From: Calidithermus roseus
GTDB lineage: Bacteria; Deinococcota; Deinococci; Deinococcales; Thermaceae
Direction of reading: 5' to 3'
DNA length: 39,026 nucleotides
NCBI RefSeq assembly: GCF_003574095.1
Contig: NZ_QWLA01000027.1
Span: 1 to 39,026 of the forward strand
Part shown: positions 34,507-39,026 of the stretch, piece by piece
Layout: every line of letters starts with the position of its first letter
Position numbering within the stretch: the stretch's first letter is position 1
Position numbers and translations under genes: made by a program
Notes under the pieces: model-generated
Told to the model about the DNA's origin: nothing
Databases searched by the model: none
Seen by the model: the letters and a program-made list of their open reading frames with translations, nothing else

Positions 34507-35022
34507 TCATGCCGTGGCGCATTTCTTGACCGTCTCCCAAGTGCGAGTCGTCACGTGACGGCCAAACAGCTTCTCGATCAACACCATGAACACAGGGCCG
34601 CGTGGGTTCGGGACGTAAGCCGTAAAGACTTCGCGTCCATTCATAGATAGGATGTGGACGCCTTCCGTCTCCGTTGGTAGCGAGAGCTTTCCTTGATAGG
34701 GTTCGCCCAGAAACGTGACAACGCGCTTTGCCTTCGCTGGCAGATCGAAGGCCGCATACGGGTTGGCTTCGACCAGATCGCGCAGGACGCTTACCGGACG
34801 AACGATAGTGTAGAACGTGCGGCTGAGTTGCTTTGCCATAGCGGCCTCGGCTTGGCGTGCGAGTGCCATTTCAGATTTGGCGCGGGCACTAAACACGACG
34901 TTCCCACTAGTGAGGACTGTCTTAACGTCTGTAAAGCCAGCTGCCTCGAAGGAATGCTTCAGCTCTGTCATCTTGGCATTCATTGGGCTTACACCACGAA
35001 GGAACGCAACGTATCGAGGCAT
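34507..35022 (-). CDS. Cassette gene 1: DUF1697-family protein
   Basis: Protein of 171 residues with the DUF1697 pattern: MPRYVAFLRGVSPMNAKM at the N-terminus, DVKTVLTSGNVVFSA, and a C-terminal GRHVTTRTWETVKKC. Proteins of this family are common on mobile elements and integron cassettes; their function is unknown. ATG 35022 has AAGGAG 6-7 nt upstream, a strong ribosome-binding site. The gene stops 9 nt before its attC core and starts 22 nt after the attI-like core, giving a compact 611-bp cassette. GC content is lower than in the neighbours. Confidence 0.88.
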   Translation of the reverse strand: MPRYVAFLRGVSPMNAKMTELKHSFEAAGFTDVKTVLTSGNVVFSARAKSEMALARQAEAAMAKQLSRTFYTIVRPVSVLRDLVEANPYAAFDLPAKAKRVVTFLGEPYQGKLSLPTETEGVHILSMNGREVFTAYVPNPRGPVFMVLIEKLFGRHVTTRTWETVKKCATA

Positions 35023-35043
35023 ACTCTCTCCTTAGCGGGAGCG

Positions 35044-35105
35044 GCCCAACTAGTAATTATGCCGCACCTGCGGTATAACACCCTCCTGAGAGGAGTTATA
35101 CCGAA
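35044..35105 (-). other. attI-like site and intI upstream region
   Basis: On the minus strand the crossover core GTTGGGC (35044-35050) lies between the divergent intI start and the first cassette. Two dyads fill the rest: TTA-CCGCA / TGCGG-TAA (35057-35078) and GGTATAA-CTCCT / AGGAG-TTATACC (35072-35102). Candidate promoter elements are TATAAC (35074-35079) for intI and CATAAT (minus, 35056-35061) for the cassettes. They are not strong enough to call individually. Confidence 0.65.
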
Positions 35106-36082
35106 GTGGCGAATGACGATAAACCACCGAAATTGTATTCACCCAAAACCTCCCCCTTCCTAAACTCAGTGCGCGAGGCCATCAGGGTTCGCCATCTAGC
35201 CCGCAGTACTGAACAGTCGTATTTATACTACATCACCGACTTCATCAGGTTCCACGGCAGAAAACACCCAAGGGAGTTGGGGCTAGAAGAGGTAAGGGCC
35301 TACCTAACCGATCTCGCAGTTAAACGCAGAACGTAGCCCTTTCGGCCTTGCTGTTTTTGTACAAGACGGTACTCGAGAACCCCCTACCCGAGAACATCGA
35401 GGCGATCCGGGCCAAACGAACCAAGCACTTACCCACGGTGTTTACCAGGGAAGAGGTTCAGGCCATACTGGCACATACCCATGGGGTTCACCATCTGGTT
35501 TTGTCGCTGCTGTACGGAACAGGCATGCGTCTGATGGAAGGCTTACGCTTGCGCGTCAAGGACATTGACTTTGCCCGCAGAGAAATCACAGTGCGCGAGA
35601 CCAAAGGCAACCGGGAACGCAAAACCATGTTGCCAGCCAAGCTGGTGGATGGGCTGCATAGGCAGCTCGAGTACGCAAAAGCCTTGCATGATCTCGACCT
35701 GGCTGAAGGATATGGGGAGGTAGAGATGCCCAATGCACTGGCGCACAAATACCCAAGTGGCGCAACATCCTGGGCCTGGCAGTATGTCTTTCCGGCGGCT
35801 CAGCGTTCCCAAGACCCACGCACCGGGCGCATCGGTAGGCACCACATCCTGGAAGACGGTATACAGCGGGCTATGAAGAAGGCCATGAAGGCAGCCAAAA
35901 TTCATAAGCACGCCAGTGTGCATACCCTGCGCCACAGCTTCGCGACCCATCTGCTGGAATCGGGCTACGACATCCGCACGGTACAGGAGCTTTTGGGCCA
36001 CAAGGATGTCAAGACCACCATGATTTATACCCACGTCTTGAATCGTGGTGGAAGGGGCGTTCGTAGCCCCCTCGATTCATAG
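35106..36082 (+). pseudogene. intI: Integron integrase IntI, broken by a small deletion
   Basis: Site-specific tyrosine recombinase of integrons. The N-terminal part (35106-35336) reads SVREAIRVRHLARSTEQSY and FHGRKHPRELGLEEVRAYL, then meets a stop after LAVKRRT. The frame resumes at about 35338 ([15 protein letters not shown]) to the end. About six residues (the VSVSTH region of IntI1) and the frame are lost, consistent with a deletion of about 17 or 20 nt. All catalytic residues remain: Arg in [24 protein letters not shown], and Tyr in TTMIYTHV. The IntI-specific insert is present ([21 protein letters not shown] onward). The end is [11 protein letters not shown], overlapping the ureohydrolase stop by 6 nt. 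Confidence 0.93.
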
Positions 36083-37006
36083 GGCCATTTCAGGCCCCCA
36101 CACCGCCAGCACCTCGGCCAGCAGCCGCGCTCCCACCAGCGCCGAGAGGCCGCTGGGATCCAAATTCGGCGCAAACTCCACGAAGTCGAAGCCCACGAGT
36201 TCATTTTGCGCGATGGTCTGCCGCAGCACCTGCATGGCCTCGGCGTAGGTCAGGCCCTCCACCTCCGGGCTGCTGGTACCGGGCAGGATGGAGGGGTCGA
36301 GCACGTCGGCGTCGAAGCTGAGGTAGACCTTTTTGCCCTGGGGAAGCTGGGCCAGGACCTCGCTGAGGTTCTGCCGTACCTTGGTTGCCGGGATGAGCGT
36401 ATGGCCGCGCTCTTTGGCGGCCCGGTAAGCCTCAGGGTTGGTGCGCAGGCCCCGCAGGCCGATCACGGTGATGTGCTTCAGGCCGGGTACGTCCTCGACG
36501 GCGCGGCGGAAGGGAGAAGAGTTGGCGTAGCGCGTGGCGTTGCGGAGGTCGGAAAAGTCGAGGTGGGCGTCGAGCTGGACAACGTGGAGCTCCTCGAGGT
36601 CGTCGTAGGCTCGCAGCACGGGGTAGGTAACCGAGTGGTCGCCCCCCACAAACACCGGGAGCCCAACCCGCTTGCGCAAGGCCCTGGCTGCTGCGGTGAT
36701 GCGGCGAAAGGACTCGGCGTACTCGAGCTGGGCCGGGTCCACGTCGCCCGCATCTACCAGGCTCACGCCCTTGAGGCGGTAGGTCTGGGTCTCGAGGTCG
36801 AAGTAGCCTTCGGGTCCGGGGGCGTAACGACCGCTGGCCTCGCGCAGGGCATTGGGGGCGAAACGGGCGCCGGGGCGGTAGCCCACGGCGAAGTCGTAGG
36901 GCAGGCCCAAAAAGCCCACGTCGGCGGTCCAGGGCTCGGAGAGAGGGCGGTGAGGGGCTTTGAGGAAGGTGGCGGGGCCGGTGAAGGCGAGCTCGAGGTG
37001 GCGCAT
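36077..37006 (-). CDS. Ureohydrolase (arginase/agmatinase/formimidoylglutamase family)
   Basis: Dinuclear manganese hydrolase of 309 residues. Metal ligands are His124 in [11 protein letters not shown], Asp146/His148/Asp150 in VQLDAHLDF, and the Asp pair in [10 protein letters not shown] (about 229-236). The N-terminal [25 protein letters not shown] is typical of agmatinases. Because it lies near hutH-U-I it could be formimidoylglutamase (hutG), the fourth hut step. Thermales also have agmatinase-type enzymes in polyamine synthesis, and the GGDHS motif fits those at least as well. The integron lies between it and the other hut genes, and it is transcribed the opposite way from hutU-hutI. Confidence 0.85.
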   Translation of the reverse strand: MRHLELAFTGPATFLKAPHRPLSEPWTADVGFLGLPYDFAVGYRPGARFAPNALREASGRYAPGPEGYFDLETQTYRLKGVSLVDAGDVDPAQLEYAESFRRITAAARALRKRVGLPVFVGGDHSVTYPVLRAYDDLEELHVVQLDAHLDFSDLRNATRYANSSPFRRAVEDVPGLKHITVIGLRGLRTNPEAYRAAKERGHTLIPATKVRQNLSEVLAQLPQGKKVYLSFDADVLDPSILPGTSSPEVEGLTYAEAMQVLRQTIAQNELVGFDFVEFAPNLDPSGLSALVGARLLAEVLAVWGPEMAL

Positions 37007-37125
37007 ATCTCGATTTTAGGGCGCTCTTCACAAGGTCTGAGCCGGGCGATGGGGTAAAGACGGCGTACTGACCGGTATAGCCGCATCGGCGAGCGGACAG
37101 GACGTGGCAATCGATCTTCGGGTCC

Positions 37126-38277
37126 TCAGCGGGCCTTCATGCCCAGCCGCAGCAGGGACTCGTTGATGAGCCCGAAGGCCGGACGGGCGAGGCTGAAGGT
37201 GTTGACCTCGGGAATGGTGTCGCAGAGGAAGACGTAGACGTAGCGGCTGCCGTCAGGGGCCTCGAGGTAGCCGCTGAAGCCCAGCACGCCCGCCGTGTTG
37301 CCCGACTTGCCGCCAAAGTAGCTGTAGCGCACCCGCAGGCGACGCGAGCCATAGCCCTTGGCCATCACCTCGCGAAAGCGCTGGTCATTCTGGGGTGAGA
37401 GCCCGCTGTGGGTGAAGGCCCACCACAAAAAGCGGGCCCACTCCAAGGGCGTGGAGGCGTTTTGCAGGTTGCGGTCGATCTGGGCCATCTGCTCCCAGGT
37501 GTAGCTCCCGCCGTAGAAGGTCTTGAGGGCCCGGCCCAGGCGGTCGGGGTGGAGGCTCTGGGCCACCGTGTCCAGGCGCCGGGCGATTTGCAGGCGTTCT
37601 TCGGGGGAAGCCTGGGCGAAGCGCTGGCTCGAGCTGATGAGCTTGTAGCGGGGGAAGTCGGGGCCGCCTAGGCCGGACTCCGCCGTCCACCAGGCTTTGG
37701 TGGGCAGCAGCAGGCGGGTTTTGCACAGCTTGAGGCCGTCGGCCAGGGCTTGCAGGCTGGCGAGCCCCACCCGACGGTGCAGGATGTCGGTGGCGGTGTT
37801 GTCCGACCACTCGATCATGCGGTAGCCCAGGCCCAGGACCGGGGTGTTGTCGTAAGGGTAGTCGCCCAGAGACTGGTTGGCCTGGGTGACCACGAAACGC
37901 TCTGCGAGGTCGAGGCTGCCCTCGTCGGCCTGGCGCAGCACCTCAAGCCACACCGCCGTCTTGTAGTTCGAAGCCAGCGGGAACACGTCTTCCGGGGCAA
38001 TTTGCACGACCCTGGAAGGTCGGAACTCGCTCTCCCCCGGCTCGAAACGGGCCACGTAGAGCCCCACCCGCCCGCGGATGGCCGGGGGCACCGCTGGCGG
38101 CGCTACCTCTTCGGCTTCGGGGAGCTCGAGGCAAGGGCGCTCGACGGGAAGGGGCTGCTCGAGCACATCCGCCGCCTGCGGCAGGCCAGGCCGAGCCCTG
38201 CTCCCCGAATTGCTCCACAGCACCCAAGCCCCGACCAGCGCCGACAAAACCAACAGTGTCCAGACCGATCCCCGCAC
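37126..38277 (-). CDS. Class A beta-lactamase-like serine hydrolase
   Basis: Protein of 383 residues with an N-terminal membrane or signal segment (VWTLLVLSALVGAWVLW, 5-21) and a penicillin-binding fold outside the membrane. Active-site motifs are SNYK (103-106) in PLASNYKTAVW, SDN (158-160) in EWSDNTATD and KSG in FGGKSGNTAGVLGF. A Pro- and Glu-rich linker (about 30-68) connects anchor and domain. Class A enzymes usually have E166, which I cannot place, so it may be a D,D-peptidase or other peptidoglycan-active enzyme rather than a resistance beta-lactamase. The GTG start at 38277 has no clear ribosome-binding site. Confidence 0.82.
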   Translation of the reverse strand: MRGSVWTLLVLSALVGAWVLWSNSGSRARPGLPQAADVLEQPLPVERPCLELPEAEEVAPPAVPPAIRGRVGLYVARFEPGESEFRPSRVVQIAPEDVFPLASNYKTAVWLEVLRQADEGSLDLAERFVVTQANQSLGDYPYDNTPVLGLGYRMIEWSDNTATDILHRRVGLASLQALADGLKLCKTRLLLPTKAWWTAESGLGGPDFPRYKLISSSQRFAQASPEERLQIARRLDTVAQSLHPDRLGRALKTFYGGSYTWEQMAQIDRNLQNASTPLEWARFLWWAFTHSGLSPQNDQRFREVMAKGYGSRRLRVRYSYFGGKSGNTAGVLGFSGYLEAPDGSRYVYVFLCDTIPEVNTFSLARPAFGLINESLLRLGMKAR

Positions 38278-38383
38278 GTTCGGCCTAACTCTACGGCCTT
38301 TTGGCGCTTCTTAGCTGAGAGAGGGGAGCTAGTGGCTGGTGGTGTGTGGCTCGCAGTTTGTCAATCGAGGGTCGAGGGCCAGA

Positions 38384-38421
38384 GCGTTTTGCGTTTGGCG
38401 TTTTGCGTAGGACGTACGACC
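38384..38421. repeat. Dispersed repeat family B copy
   Basis: GCGTTTTGCGTTTGGCGTTT and TGCGTAGGACGTACGACC, very similar to the copy at 27351. Confidence 0.55.
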
Positions 38422-38433
38422 GCGCCCTGCGCC

Positions 38434-38459
38434 CAGCTATCGACTATCGACCATCGACC
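38434..38459. repeat. Family A repeat copy supplying a stop codon
   Basis: Three tandem units (AGCTATCGACTATCGACC plus ATCGACC). The minus-strand nuclease gene ends inside it (GTC GAT GGT CGA TAG). Confidence 0.6.
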
Positions 38460-39026
38460 TCCCTCAACGCCCCCTCGAGTGCCCCCCTCCCCACCGGCAC
38501 AATCTCCCCGAAGCGCAGGTACACCAGCCGCACCTCGGGGTCCACACCCCAGGCCTGCCGGATGGCCTCGCGGTAGACGGCGAGCTGGAAGTGGTAGCGG
38601 CTGGGCTCGATCTCGCGGTCGGTCTTGTAGTCCTCGAGGATCCAGCGGTCGCCCACCCGATACAGCCGGTCGATGACGCCCTGCCAGATCGTGCCGCCCA
38701 GGGGCAGGGCCATGGGGAACTCGGGGTAGTCCTCGTCGCGGGGCCAGGGCAGGCCCTTGCCCAGCAGGGCCTCGTAGCGCCAGAGCAGTTCCCCCACCTC
38801 CTGCATGATGCTCTGACGCTCGTCGGGGTCGAAGGGGAACATCACCTCCTGGGCCTCGAGGTTGCGGTAGTGGTCGGGGTTGGAGAAGCGCCAGTTCTGC
38901 CCGATGGCGTAGTGCACCAGCGTGCCCACCGCGCGGGCGCGGCCCGGAACCTCCTCGCCCTCCTCGAGGTCGGGCAGGGGCAGCGGGGCGGCTTCCTCCT
39001 TCTTGAGCGCGGAGGGGGAGTAGAGC
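38444..39026 (-). CDS. C-terminal PD-(D/E)XK nuclease domain of an AddA/UvrD/RecB-like protein (5' end outside window)
   Basis: About 194 codons of a longer gene running off the right edge. Visible nuclease motifs are YSPSALKKEE (the SPSxL entry helix), AVGTLVHYAIG with the conserved His, GVIDRLYRVGDRWILEDYKTD holding the catalytic Asp and the D-x-K pair, then FQLAVYREAIRQAW with the conserved Gln-x-x-x-Tyr. This is the RecB/AddA-type exonuclease domain, which suggests a helicase-nuclease for recombinational repair. The last residues (REVDGR) and the TAG stop lie in a family A repeat. An isolated Cas4-like nuclease cannot be excluded. Confidence 0.82.
   Translation of the reverse strand, partial: LYSPSALKKEEAAPLPLPDLEEGEEVPGRARAVGTLVHYAIGQNWRFSNPDHYRNLEAQEVMFPFDPDERQSIMQEVGELLWRYEALLGKGLPWPRDEDYPEFPMALPLGGTIWQGVIDRLYRVGDRWILEDYKTDREIEPSRYHFQLAVYREAIRQAWGVDPEVRLVYLRFGEIVPVGRGALEGALREVDGR

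Noticed and set aside
38282-38288. GCCTAAC next to the beta-lactamase-like gene, as another integron core
   Set aside because: A single 7-mer with no folded arms, no partner core and no cassette gene. It is expected by chance.

Overview
The window is GC-rich (roughly two thirds G+C outside one island), dense in CTCGAG, and carries many genes whose start codon lies 6-10 nt after a TANNNT hexamer, which suggests leaderless mRNAs. With a TilS-TadA fusion and the overall gene content, this points to Deinococcota, order Thermales, and most plausibly Meiothermus or a close relative. The taxonomic placement is inference; no marker gene here proves it.

Left part (1-10215): a partial mannose-6-phosphate isomerase, a metallophosphoesterase converging on moaC with overlapping stop codons, an ABC-2 exporter pair, the SRP RNA with a clear promoter and T-run, a 59-residue membrane protein followed by a phosphoribosyltransferase, and the large carbamoyl-phosphate synthase subunit (carB). 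Next come two rhodaneses and an Rrf2 regulator with three cysteines, divergent from the larger rhodanese.

Middle (10295-20970): a histidine kinase truncated through its H-box and a response-regulator remnant, then an intact operon of receiver, membrane HEAT-repeat protein and membrane glycosyltransferase. These are followed by a zinc dehydrogenase, a class II aldolase-family protein, tRNA-Ser(CGA), a tilS-tadA fusion divergent from truD, a Spo0M-like protein and an alpha/beta hydrolase.

Right middle (21055-32627): a PaaI-type thioesterase, a GC-rich hairpin cluster, then aroF (DAHP synthase) and tyrA (prephenate dehydrogenase). In front of aroF is a complete attenuator: promoter, 27-codon leader peptide with a Phe-Tyr-Gly-Tyr-Phe-Tyr-Trp run, a terminator, and a competing antiterminator arm inside the leader ORF. 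A DUF1648 membrane protein, a glycolate oxidase-like flavoprotein, a lipoprotein and an EVE-domain protein follow. The histidine-degradation cluster is hutH divergent from hutC-hutU-hutI, with a perfect HutC-type palindrome between them.

Right end (32662-39026): after an alpha/beta hydrolase lies a compact integron of lower GC. It has an intI gene (+ strand) broken by a small deletion, an attI-like core, and two cassettes on the minus strand (DUF1697 protein; alpha/beta hydrolase), each ending in an attC site that folds with extrahelical bases. The core-site sequences obey the cassette-exchange rule exactly. The integron abuts a ureohydrolase gene that may be the last step of the hut pathway. 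A class A beta-lactamase-like serine hydrolase and the C-terminal nuclease domain of a partial AddA/UvrD/RecB-like protein close the window.

Two families of short dispersed repeats (GTCGATAGTCGATAGCC-like and GTACGACGTAGGACGTACGAC-like) lie in most intergenic gaps and sometimes supply stop codons, a -10 box or a ribosome-binding site.
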